Source of the DNA: Ectopseudomonas composti
GTDB taxonomy: Bacteria > Pseudomonadota > Gammaproteobacteria > Pseudomonadales > Pseudomonadaceae
Assembly (NCBI GenBank): GCA_946886245.1
Contig: CAMPIF010000040.1
Location: forward strand, 1-15,632
DNA length: 15,632 nt
Reading direction: 5' to 3'
Shown piece after piece: positions 1 through 6,117 of this stretch. Each line of letters starts with the position of its first letter. Position 1 is the first letter of the stretch. A program made the translations under genes and the position numbers. The notes beneath the pieces are model-generated. The model ran no database searches and was not told where the DNA came from. It was given only the letters and a program-made list of their open reading frames with translations.

Positions 1-823
1 CTTCGTCGTAGAGGCTGACGTGGATGTGCATGCCACTGCCCGGATACTGCAGGTCCGGTTTGGCCCTGAAGCTGGCGCGATGGCCGTATTTGAGCGCCAC
101 GCCACGGGTCAGCCGACAGAACAGCGCCGACCAGTCGGCCGCCTGCAGCGGGTCGCTGTTGTGGCTGAAGTTGATCTCGAACTGCCCCGGGCCGATCTCG
201 GCGGTGATCACCGTGGTGTCGATGCCCTGCAGGCGCGCGGTCTCGGTGATGTCGTCGAGCACGTCGGAAAAACGCGACAGCCGTTCGATGTGCATGTTCG
301 GCTGGTCGTCGGCATCGCCGCTCAGATCATCGCGCGGGTACTGCGGCAAGCCATCCTTGAGCGACTTGTCGAACAGATAAAACTCCAACTCGAAGGCCAC
401 CACCGGACGAATGCCACGCGCGGCCAGGCGCCGCACAACGCGCGCCAGCACCTCGCGCGGTTCGAACTCGATGGGCGCGTCGGTACCGTCGGAGCTGATC
501 AGCATCTGCCCGAGCGGCTGACGCTCCCAGTTCACCAGCTTGAGCGTGCCGGGAATCAGGCGCCGTGGCGCGTCCGGGTCGCCGTCATGGAAGCAGTAGT
601 CGCCGATCTCGTAGAGACCGCCCTGGGCACCGAGCAGCACGCAGTTCTGCGGCAGCTTAAGGGCGCTGCCGGCAGCGACCTTTTCCAGCATCTCGATGGG
701 GTAGCGCTTGCCATAGAAATGTCCGGGAATATCCAGGCAGATCAGGTCGACGAAGCGCACCTCTGGGTGGGCCTGGCGGAATTGGCGGACTTCGTCGAGC
801 AGCTCGACTCGGGTGACGTTCAT
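1..823 (-). CDS. Glutamine synthetase family protein, probable gamma-glutamyl-polyamine/amine ligase (3' end outside window)
   Basis: This is a glutamine synthetase-fold ligase, reading from an ATG at 823 to the window edge without a stop (274 codons seen). The N-terminal part has the beta-grasp-like pattern VRFVDLICLDIPG, and the ATP-grasp region shows the acidic FELEFYLF, then EIGPGQFEINF and finally GSGMHIHVSLYDE, a hallmark of the GS catalytic domain. The C-terminal third is missing because the window ends. GS paralogues next to an XRE-cupin regulator and a DAO-type FAD oxidase typically glutamylate polyamines or other amines (PuuA/PauA/SpuI type) rather than ammonia, so I infer a cytoplasmic amine-catabolic role. 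It lies 28 nt after the regulator gene and is probably cotranscribed. The ribosome-binding site is weak. True GlnA is unlikely given this context and the divergent N-terminus; the exact substrate cannot be read from sequence. Confidence 0.88.
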   Translation of the reverse strand, partial: MNVTRVELLDEVRQFRQAHPEVRFVDLICLDIPGHFYGKRYPIEMLEKVAAGSALKLPQNCVLLGAQGGLYEIGDYCFHDGDPDAPRRLIPGTLKLVNWERQPLGQMLISSDGTDAPIEFEPREVLARVVRRLAARGIRPVVAFELEFYLFDKSLKDGLPQYPRDDLSGDADDQPNMHIERLSRFSDVLDDITETARLQGIDTTVITAEIGPGQFEINFSHNSDPLQAADWSALFCRLTRGVALKYGHRASFRAKPDLQYPGSGMHIHVSLYDE

Positions 824-851
824 TGGAGTTATGTCCGGTTCACGGGAAGGG

Positions 852-1424
852 TCAGGTGTAGATCCACAGCACTCGCGCTGGCGTTTCGCCCTGGTTGGCG
901 TAGCGCAAACGCGCGTAGCTCGGGACCTGGAAGGCATCGCCGGGATACAGCGTGGCACTTTCTTCGTCTTCGCCCAGCCATAGCGTCAGCTGGCCGTCGA
1001 GTACGTAGCCAGCCTGTTCCGAGCGGTCGCTCATCTGCCGCTCGCCACTGCTGGCAGCGGGTTCGAGCAGGCTCTCGACCACCATGAAAGCGCCCTGCAA
1101 GGTCGGCGAAGCCATGATGTCGGTGATACCGCCGGCCAGGTACAGGGTGCGGCGCTCGTCCGGGCGCGTGACCCAGTCCAGCGCCTTGGGCTTGGGCAGA
1201 CTGTAGAAATAGGTGGTGGGCACGTCGAGCGCCTCACTGATGGCGGTCAGGTCCTCGACCGTCGGACGCGACAGGCCGCGCTCGACCTGCGAGACAAAGC
1301 CCACGGAACGACCGATTCGCTCGGCCAGCTCGTTGAGGGTGACCTTCTTGTGCTTGCGCAGGTCGTGGATGAGCACGGCCAGGGCCGCCATTTCCAGATT
1401 CTTGTCCATGTCAGGGCTGTCCAT
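852..1424 (-). CDS. XRE-family regulator with C-terminal cupin domain (PuuR/PauR-like)
   Basis: This is a 190-aa cytoplasmic transcription regulator. Residues about 16-70 form an XRE helix-turn-helix (LNELAERIGRSVGFVSQVERG followed by SRPTVEDL), and residues about 115-188 form a small cupin domain with the pattern YVLDGQLTLWLGEDEE, then PGDAFQVPSYARLRYANQGE. This architecture is that of PuuR/PauR and related regulators that sense amines or gamma-glutamylated amines through the cupin. I chose the ATG at 1424, one base after the upstream oxidase stop; an in-frame ATG five codons further in (1409) is also possible, and neither has a strong Shine-Dalgarno. Longer readings of this frame run inside the oxidase gene and are not credible. 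Position between the oxidase and the ligase suggests it controls its own operon, probably through the dyad near 2724-2754. Confidence 0.9.
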   Translation of the reverse strand: MDSPDMDKNLEMAALAVLIHDLRKHKKVTLNELAERIGRSVGFVSQVERGLSRPTVEDLTAISEALDVPTTYFYSLPKPKALDWVTRPDERRTLYLAGGITDIMASPTLQGAFMVVESLLEPAASSGERQMSDRSEQAGYVLDGQLTLWLGEDEESATLYPGDAFQVPSYARLRYANQGETPARVLWIYT

Positions 1425-1425
1425 T

Positions 1426-2715
1426 TCAGAAGCTGTCTCTGAGTCGATACCAGGCTTTGCCGATGGCCTCGAGCGGCGCCGCCAGACGCTCGCCGAACGG
1501 GAATTCGGGGTTGCGCAGTTGCCGGTACAACGCCAGTTCGTCGTCATCACCGAGGACGGCATCGCTGACCGCCCGCGCCGCCGCCAGGGTCGGCAGCACA
1601 CCGTGACCGGAGAAACCCTGCAGCCAGTAACGGCCGTTCTCGCCGCCAACGTCCGGGGTGCGGGCACGGGTCACGTCGATATGACCGCCCCAGGCGAAGT
1701 CGATGGCCACGCCTGACAACTGCGGGAATACGCGCTCGAGGGACGGCCGAGTGGCGGCCGCCATGTCCTTTGGCAAGCCACCCAGGTAGGTGCAACCACC
1801 GCCGAACAGCAGGCGGTGATCCGGGGTGCGGCGAAAATAATCGAGGACGAACTGGTTGTCGGTAACGCAGGCATTGCGCGGCAGCAACGCCTCGGCGCGC
1901 TCGGCGCCCAGCGGCTCGGTGGCGATCTGGTAAGTGCCGACCGGCAGGATGCGCCTGGCCAGTCGCGGCTCCAGATCGTCGATATAGGTGTTGCAGGCCA
2001 GCACCAGGTTGTCGGCCTGCACACTGCCCTGCCCGGTACGCACGCGGTAGCCGTCGCCCTGCACATCCTGGCTCAGCGCGCGGCTCTGCTCGAAGATCTG
2101 CCCACCGGCACGGATGAAGGCCTCGGCCAGACCGAGCGCCAGCTTGAGCGGGTTGAGGTGCCCAGCCTCGGGGTCATAGAGGCCGGCGCGGTAACGCTCG
2201 CTGGCGACCCATTGCGGCATCTGCTCACGCGACACGAACTGCAGCGCGCGGTGCCCCCATTTACGGGCGGCCTCCTCCTGCCACTCATGCAGCAATGCCA
2301 CACGCCGGGGCAGCACCGCCGTCCACAAATGACCACGGCGGTAATCGCAGTCGAAGCCATGCCGCTGGGGCAGTTCACGCAGCTCGTGGGCTGCCCAGCT
2401 CATGCCATCCCACAGACGGCGAGCGCGCTCGATGCCCAGCGCCTTTTCCAGCGGCGGCATGTCGCAGGACCAGCCCAGAATCGCCTGCCCGCCGTTGCGT
2501 CCAGAGGCCGCCCAGGCCACACGACTGGCCTCCAGCAGAATGACCCTGCGTCCCGCTTCGGCCAGGCGCAAGGCGGTGTGCAGGCCACTGAAACCGGCGC
2601 CGACCACCAGCACATCACACTGCAAGTCACCTTGCAGGGCCGGATAGTGCGTCAGTCGATCCTTGCAGCTATGGGCGTAATAGCTGTCGACGTGCTCACT
2701 GGCATGACGAAACAT
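1426..2715 (-). CDS. FAD-dependent oxidoreductase, DAO family (PuuB/PauB-like gamma-glutamylamine oxidase)
   Basis: This 429-aa flavoprotein belongs to the D-amino-acid oxidase (DAO) superfamily. Residues 35-62 form the Rossmann dinucleotide fold (VLVVGAGFSGLHTALRLAE, then the acidic end LLEAS), followed by SGRNGGQAI at 71-79, a pattern usual in PuuB/OrdL-type amine oxidases. The C-terminus carries GFSGHGV, which usually contacts the flavin. The family oxidatively deaminates amines or glutamylated amines, giving an aldehyde, ammonia and peroxide. The regulator and ligase genes follow at 1 nt and 28 nt spacing, so the three form one transcription unit. Within the polyamine pathway this enzyme would act after the ligase. 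The start at 2715 (MFRHASEHVD) leaves a short N-terminal extension that is also typical of the family. There is no strong Shine-Dalgarno, and the substrate is inferred from context only. Confidence 0.9.
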   Translation of the reverse strand: MFRHASEHVDSYYAHSCKDRLTHYPALQGDLQCDVLVVGAGFSGLHTALRLAEAGRRVILLEASRVAWAASGRNGGQAILGWSCDMPPLEKALGIERARRLWDGMSWAAHELRELPQRHGFDCDYRRGHLWTAVLPRRVALLHEWQEEAARKWGHRALQFVSREQMPQWVASERYRAGLYDPEAGHLNPLKLALGLAEAFIRAGGQIFEQSRALSQDVQGDGYRVRTGQGSVQADNLVLACNTYIDDLEPRLARRILPVGTYQIATEPLGAERAEALLPRNACVTDNQFVLDYFRRTPDHRLLFGGGCTYLGGLPKDMAAATRPSLERVFPQLSGVAIDFAWGGHIDVTRARTPDVGGENGRYWLQGFSGHGVLPTLAAARAVSDAVLGDDDELALYRQLRNPEFPFGERLAAPLEAIGKAWYRLRDSF

Positions 2716-2723
2716 AGACGACT

Positions 2724-2754
2724 CATGAAATTCAAGATAATTAATTTCATGAAA
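2724..2754. promoter_or_regulatory. Candidate operator upstream of the amine oxidase operon
   Basis: The AT-rich leader between the small ABM gene and the oxidase gene holds a perfect inverted repeat: CATGAAATT at 2724-2732 and AATTTCATG at 2743-2751, with a 10-nt spacer. The right half is also part of the 10-bp palindrome TTTCATGAAA (2745-2754). A further similar half (GATAATTTCA) lies at 2764-2773. This is far richer in A+T than its surroundings, and it sits just upstream of the start at 2715. It is a reasonable site for the operon's own XRE-cupin regulator, but that link is inference. Confidence 0.5.
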
Positions 2755-2782
2755 ATCTATAGAGATAATTTCACAAAGGCAA

Positions 2783-2799
2783 GCCTGAGCGGCTCAGGC
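2783..2799 (-). terminator. Stem-loop at the end of the ABM-protein gene
   Basis: The arms GCCTGAG (2783-2789) and CTCAGGC (2793-2799) are perfect, with a 3-nt loop, and the right arm includes the stop codon of the upstream gene. On the minus strand the stem is followed by TTGCCTTTGTG, a broken T tract. It is probably a modest intrinsic terminator or 3' stabiliser separating the small operon from the amine oxidase operon. Confidence 0.5.
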
Positions 2800-3093
2800 G
2801 ACTTGCTGCTGCAACTCCAGGCCGCATTCGAGATGAGTGAACAGCCCTTCGTCTATCGCCCGGGCCACGACCCGGCGCAGGCCTTCGCTGCCGAGAAAAG
2901 CGTCGCGTGCCGCTGCCGAGCGCCACTGCCCTTCTACTTGCCAGATCAACGGATCACTGCGCAGAGAGAACACGAGCAGGCGTTCGCACCCTGGGATATC
3001 TCGGCCGACCTCATGTAACCGCGCCAGGCACTGCCCCAACCGGTCTGAACGGTCGTGGCGGGCGCGAACGGTCATACGGTGAATGATGCTCAT
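2794..3093 (-). CDS. Small ABM-fold protein (antibiotic biosynthesis monooxygenase-like)
   Basis: This 99-aa protein has the size and pattern of the ABM/dimeric alpha-beta barrel family: an N-terminal beta strand (MSIIHRMTVRAR), an amphipathic helix (DRLGQCLARLHEVGRDI), then PGCERLLVFS with the usual PGC-like turn, a strand of the WQVEGQW type and a C-terminal helix ending FTHLECGLEL. The family includes small homodimeric monooxygenases, heme-degrading proteins and many members of unknown function, so no reaction is assigned. The start at 3093 is fixed by AGGAGG six to seven bases upstream; longer readings upstream are artefacts. It follows the 48-aa peptide gene by 20 nt and they are probably cotranscribed. 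Its stop overlaps a stem-loop. Confidence 0.8.
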   Translation of the reverse strand: MSIIHRMTVRARHDRSDRLGQCLARLHEVGRDIPGCERLLVFSLRSDPLIWQVEGQWRSAAARDAFLGSEGLRRVVARAIDEGLFTHLECGLELQQQVA

Positions 3094-3113
3094 GGCAACC
3101 TCCTGGAGTTGAA

Positions 3114-3260
3114 TCAATACATACCGGCAGCGTTTCGCTGCAAAACATGGGGCGCTGCGTCCGGCTCTGCAAAAGCCGCTTCGCCAACGGCTCGTGAGTC
3201 GAGCCAGGCAGTGGCGAGCAACAACAGGGTCAGCGGCGCGATCAACCATTTGCTGGACAT
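3114..3260 (-). CDS. Small exported or membrane-anchored peptide, 48 aa
   Basis: This short gene encodes MSSKWLIAPLTLLLLATAW followed by a polar tail ending AAGMY. A basic N-terminus and a hydrophobic stretch at about residues 5-19 make a signal peptide or single membrane anchor; a possible signal peptidase site follows AAFA near residue 31. GAGGAG lies seven bases upstream of the ATG at 3260, a strong ribosome-binding site in this window, which is the main reason to believe the gene. The next gene starts 20 nt later on the same strand. I do not recognise a family and assign no function. Its GC-rich codons are compatible with coding but the length is too small for a firm codon-usage argument. 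Confidence 0.55.
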   Translation of the reverse strand: MSSKWLIAPLTLLLLATAWLDSRAVGEAAFAEPDAAPHVLQRNAAGMY

Positions 3261-3392
3261 GGCTCGCTCCTCTAATGACGGCTATGGGCACCGCTTAGCG
3301 GGTGATGTCGCTACTGCATGCGTTCGAGCCAGCGCAGAGGCACCGCTCGATGGCGACAAAGATCAGGCAGAAAGTCATCGGGGCGTTAGTCG

Positions 3393-3421
3393 ATTACTGG
3401 TGAATTCTTGCCTAAACCTGC
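3393..3421 (+). repeat. Direct repeat copy 1 upstream of the AraC-family gene
   Basis: The tract runs from ATTACTGG through TTGCCTAA to CCTGC. It matches copy 2 (3500-3528) in ordered blocks ATTACTGG, AA, TTGCCTAA and CCTGC, with 107 nt between equivalent positions. A perfect dyad overlaps its end: TGCAATT (3419-3425) and AATTGCA (3431-3437) with a 5-nt spacer. Such paired direct repeats are the usual layout of AraC-family binding sites. Confidence 0.65.
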
Positions 3422-3499
3422 AATTCAGGAAATTGCATCAGCGCGGTGCACAGAGCCGAAGCACTCCTTGAAATACTCTGTATCACTGGCTATTTGCCC

Positions 3500-3528
3500 A
3501 TTACTGGCAAATATTTGCCTAATCCTGC
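3500..3528 (+). repeat. Direct repeat copy 2 with a 14-bp palindrome
   Basis: This is the second copy of the 29-bp repeat, 62 nt before the AraC-family start codon. Within it lies the perfect 14-bp palindrome GGCAAATATTTGCC (3506-3519). A partial third copy, ATCACTGGCTATTTGCCC, sits just upstream at 3482-3499. It is a candidate autoregulatory or divergent operator. The palindrome could equally be the site of a different dimeric repressor. Confidence 0.65.
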
Positions 3529-3589
3529 CGCCCCTCATGACTTGCCTGAAAAACCTGGCTAGGCTTCGCTGACTTTCCGGAGGCGCGCC

Positions 3590-4537
3590 ATGCATTCACC
3601 CATTCATACCGCCACAACTCTCGACACCCCACTTGCCGAGCTGAGCCACGAAATGGCGCGTCTGGTCGAGCGCTTCGTCCCCGAGGATGGCTTACACCTC
3701 ACCGCCATCCCCGGCCTGAAACTGGCGCGCGCCACAACACCCAGCCTGCCGATGCAGACGGTCTACGACCCGTGCCTGTGCATCATCGCCCAGGGCCGCA
3801 AGGAGATTCGTCTGGGTGACGAACTCTATGTTTATGATCCGTTGAATTACCTGGTGGCATCGGTGGTATTGCCAGTCACCGGCCGAGTGATCGAAGCCAG
3901 CCAGGAGGCGCCGTACCTGAGTCTCGCACTGGAGATAGATCCAGCATTGATCAGCAGCTTGATCACCGAGATGCCGCCCATTCCAGCTCCTGATGCCGCC
4001 TCGCAACGGGCGCTGTTTCTCGATCGTCTCGACCCGCGCCTGCTGGATGCGGTGATCCGTCTGCTGCGCCTGCTGGAAACCCCGCGCGATATCGCCATGC
4101 TGGCGCCATTGGCATTGCGCGAGATTTTCTATCGCATGCTGCTCAGTCCGCAGGGCCACCGCCTGCATGAAGTGGTCATCGCCGACAGCCAGAGCCAGCG
4201 CATCTCCCGCGCCATCGAGTGGCTGCGCAAGAACTTCGACCAGCCGCTGCGCATCGAGGAGCTGGCCCGAGAGGTGAACCTGAGCCCCTCGACCCTGCAC
4301 CACAGATTCAAGGCCGTCACGGCATTCAGCCCGCTGCAGTACCAGAAGCAACTGCGTCTGCAGGAGGCTCGCCGCTTGATGCTGTGCGACAACCTGGAAG
4401 CGGCAGCGGCCAGCTACCGCGTTGGCTATGAAAGCCCATCGCAGTTCAGCCGCGAGTACAGCCGCCTGTTCGGCGATCCACCACAGCGCGACATCGCCCG
4501 CCTGCGTCAGGCCGCGCAGAATCAGGTCGCTTCCTGA
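3590..4537 (+). CDS. AraC-family transcriptional regulator with AraC_N domain (YqhC-like)
   Basis: This 315-aa regulator has an N-terminal AraC_N-type cupin-like domain at about residues 30-190, with the family signature VYDPCLCIIAQGRKEIRLGD near 58-77 and VASVVLPVTGRV near 89-100. The C-terminal AraC DNA-binding domain at about 215-297 has two helix-turn-helix units: LRIEELAREVNLSPSTLHHR, and a second one ending VGYESPSQFSREYSRLFGDP. E. coli YqhC, which activates aldehyde reductase genes, has this architecture, but members sense different signals and no aldehyde reductase lies next to it here. The ATG at 3590 is preceded by CCGGAGG at 7-8 nt spacing. It is divergent from the small peptide/ABM operon, which makes that operon a plausible target alongside its own gene through the repeats upstream. 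Confidence 0.92.
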   Translation: MHSPIHTATTLDTPLAELSHEMARLVERFVPEDGLHLTAIPGLKLARATTPSLPMQTVYDPCLCIIAQGRKEIRLGDELYVYDPLNYLVASVVLPVTGRVIEASQEAPYLSLALEIDPALISSLITEMPPIPAPDAASQRALFLDRLDPRLLDAVIRLLRLLETPRDIAMLAPLALREIFYRMLLSPQGHRLHEVVIADSQSQRISRAIEWLRKNFDQPLRIEELAREVNLSPSTLHHRFKAVTAFSPLQYQKQLRLQEARRLMLCDNLEAAAASYRVGYESPSQFSREYSRLFGDPPQRDIARLRQAAQNQVAS

Positions 4538-4560
4538 TAACCGCGCAGGACCATGCCCCC

Positions 4561-4629
4561 GTGGGAGGCGCTTCAGCGGCGAGCTTTTCCGCCCTTTTTG
4601 AGGATGATCGCGGCTAAAGCCCCTCCCAC
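4561..4629. repeat. REP-type inverted repeat pair downstream of the AraC-family gene
   Basis: The left arm (4561-4582) begins GTGGGAGGCGCTTCAGC and the right arm (4608-4629) ends AAAGCCCCTCCCAC; they are complementary over 22 nt with three mismatches. The GTGGGAGGGGCTTTAGCC-type unit is a familiar intergenic REP family in pseudomonads. The interior contains GGCG, an 8-nt loop, CGCC and CTTTTTG, which could act as a weak terminator for the AraC-family gene. It probably protects or ends transcripts between the two convergent genes. Confidence 0.75.
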
Positions 4630-4640
4630 TGCGCGCCCGG

Positions 4641-4771
4641 CTACAACCCCATCTGCTTGGCGATGATCTCGTTCATGATCTCGCGGGTACCGCCGCCAAT
4701 GGAGAGGATGCGGTTGTCGCGGTACAGGCGCTCGACCAGAGACTCGCGCCATCGAGGCCCGAATGCCGCCT
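4641..4771 (-). repeat. Displaced copy A of the acyl-CoA dehydrogenase 3' end
   Basis: This is the distal unit of a 131-bp tandem array. Positions 4641-4748 repeat the last 35 codons plus stop of the adjacent acyl-CoA dehydrogenase; read on the minus strand they give the same peptide (RESLVERLYRDN to IIAKQMGL) ending in TAG instead of TAA. Apart from the stop, every difference from the gene is synonymous. A 23-nt linker (4749-4771) separates it from copy B. There is no start codon or ribosome-binding site, so it is not expected to be translated. Confidence 0.9.
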
Positions 4772-4902
4772 CTACAATCCCATCTGCTTGGCGATGATCT
4801 CGTTCATGATCTCGCGGGTACCACCACCGATGGAGAGGATGCGATTGTCGCGGTATAGGCGCTCGACCAGAGACTCGCGCCATCGAGGCCCAGATGCCGC
4901 CC
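4772..4902 (-). repeat. Displaced copy B of the acyl-CoA dehydrogenase 3' end
   Basis: This is the middle unit of the array. Positions 4772-4879 encode the identical 35-residue C-terminus and a TAG stop; 4880-4902 is the linker touching the real gene's stop. It differs from copy A at six bases in the coding-like part, all synonymous, and at three of 23 bases in the linker. Copies are out of frame with each other because 131 is not a multiple of three, so they cannot extend the protein. Confidence 0.9.
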
Positions 4903-6051
4903 TTACAACCCCATCTGCTTCGCGATGATCTCGTTCATGATCTCGCGCGTACCGCCGCCAATGGAGAGGATGCGGTTGTCGCGGTACAAGCGCTCGACCA
5001 GGCTTTCGCGCATGTAACCCATGCCGCCCATGATCTGCACCGCATCATAGGTCAGACGGTCGGCGATATCGGTGGCGAAGTTCTTGGCCATGGAAATCTC
5101 CTTGATCACGCTCCTGCCGGCGGCCATCTGCGCAGCCTGGCGGTAGGTGAACTCGCGGGAGACCTCCAGCTGCGTGGCCATCTCGGCCAGGCGATGCTTG
5201 AGCACCTGGAACTTGCCTATCGGCTTGCCGAACGCCTGGCGTTCGCGTGCCCACTTCAGCGACTCCTCCAACGCCAGTTGCGCGGTCATGTTGGCCATGA
5301 TCGCCAGGCTCAGACGCTCGCTCTGGAAGTTGGCCATGATGCAGGCGAAGCCGGCGTTCTCTGCACCGATCAGGTTCTCCACCGGCACCTTGCAGTCCTC
5401 GAAGAACAGCTCGGCGGTATCCGATGCCCACCAGCCCATCTTCTTCAGCTTGCGACCGACGCTGAAGCCCGGCGTGCCCTTCTCCACCAGCAGCAGGCTG
5501 ACGCCGCCGAAACCCTCAGCGCCGGTACGCACGGCCACCGTGAAGTAATCGGCACGCACGCCGCTGGTGATGAAGGTCTTGCTGCCATTGATGCGGTAAT
5601 GATCGCCGTCGCGTACGGCGCGGGTCTTGAGATTGGCCACGTCGGAGCCACCGCAAGGCTCGGTCACCGCCAGCGCCATGATCTTCTCACCAGCCAGCAC
5701 CTGTGGCACCACACGCTCACGCACAGCCGGTCTGGCCCATTTGACGATGGGCGGCAAGCCGATATCCAGCGAGCCGAGCCCGGCTACCAGACCGCCGGAA
5801 CCACAACGCATCAGCTCTTCGCTGGCCGCGACCTTGGCGAATACGTCGCCCTCATGACTGCCGCCGTACTGTTCGGGATAACCAATGCCAAGAATGCCCG
5901 CCGCGCCCGCCTTCAGATACAGCTCGCGAGGAAACGCCTCGGCCTCTTCCCATTCATCGATATGCGGCAGGATCTCGCGCTCGACGAAGCGCCGAACGGA
6001 GTCGCGAACCAACTGGTGAGAATCATCGAAATAGGACTGAGGGACGGCCAT
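4903..6051 (-). CDS. Acyl-CoA dehydrogenase, long-chain-like subgroup
   Basis: This 382-aa flavoenzyme catalyses alpha,beta-dehydrogenation of an acyl-CoA, passing electrons to ETF in the cytoplasm. The family signatures are clear: ALAVTEPCGGSDV at 126-138 (FAD/substrate binding), FITSG at 160-164, RQAFGKPIGKFQVLKH at 271-286 and the C-terminal YRDNRILSIGGGTREI. The usual medium-chain catalytic Glu in the EGT motif is Gly366 here (GGGT). The likely base is Glu262 or Glu263 in LALEESLKW, as in long-chain and isovaleryl-type enzymes. Substrate chain length is not deducible. The start at 6051 has GGGAG about nine bases upstream. P. aeruginosa has an acyl-CoA dehydrogenase beside recR, so the locus looks ancestral. 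Its last 105 coding bases recur in the two tandem units downstream. Confidence 0.94.
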   Translation of the reverse strand: MAVPQSYFDDSHQLVRDSVRRFVEREILPHIDEWEEAEAFPRELYLKAGAAGILGIGYPEQYGGSHEGDVFAKVAASEELMRCGSGGLVAGLGSLDIGLPPIVKWARPAVRERVVPQVLAGEKIMALAVTEPCGGSDVANLKTRAVRDGDHYRINGSKTFITSGVRADYFTVAVRTGAEGFGGVSLLLVEKGTPGFSVGRKLKKMGWWASDTAELFFEDCKVPVENLIGAENAGFACIMANFQSERLSLAIMANMTAQLALEESLKWARERQAFGKPIGKFQVLKHRLAEMATQLEVSREFTYRQAAQMAAGRSVIKEISMAKNFATDIADRLTYDAVQIMGGMGYMRESLVERLYRDNRILSIGGGTREIMNEIIAKQMGL

Positions 6052-6083
6052 GCGGGTACTCCCGTTATTGTTTTGGCCACCCT

Positions 6084-6115
6084 AACCTAGCGCTTGCTTG
6101 GTTTTCAAGCGAGCG
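6084..6115. promoter_or_regulatory. Candidate TetR-type operator upstream of the acyl-CoA dehydrogenase
   Basis: The sequence AACCTAGCGCTTGCTTGGTT (6084-6103) is a near palindrome with AACC-N1-AGC and GCT-N1-GGTT half sites. It overlaps a second inverted repeat, CGCTTGCTTG (6091-6100) and CAAGCGAGCG (6106-6115), with one mismatch. Such GCTTG/CAAGC palindromes are common for TetR-family repressors of fatty-acid or acyl-CoA genes. It lies in the short gap between this gene's start and the end of the upstream gene, so it may give the dehydrogenase its own promoter. No regulator gene is in the window. Confidence 0.45.
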
Positions 6116-6117
6116 TT

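Larger units (their letters stand above)
3261..3589. promoter_or_regulatory. Divergent control region between the small peptide operon and the AraC-family gene
   Basis: This 329-nt stretch has no credible gene. It separates two divergent transcription units. The half nearest the AraC gene is AT-richer and full of symmetric motifs: the 29-bp direct repeat, a 14-bp palindrome and a 7-bp-arm dyad listed separately. The half nearest the peptide gene shows nothing I can name. I could not place -35 and -10 boxes with confidence in either direction. Confidence 0.6.

Noticed and set aside
3055..3471. 138-aa plus-strand reading frame
   Set aside because: It overlaps the well-supported minus-strand ABM and small peptide genes and has no recognisable domain or ribosome-binding site.
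4641..4883. 80-aa reading frame ending in the dehydrogenase C-terminus
   Set aside because: Its first half is copy B read out of frame and only its end is copy A; it arises from the tandem repeat and has no ribosome-binding site.
4894..6090. 398-aa plus-strand reading frame opposite the acyl-CoA dehydrogenase
   Set aside because: It mirrors the real gene and has no domain signature or start signals.
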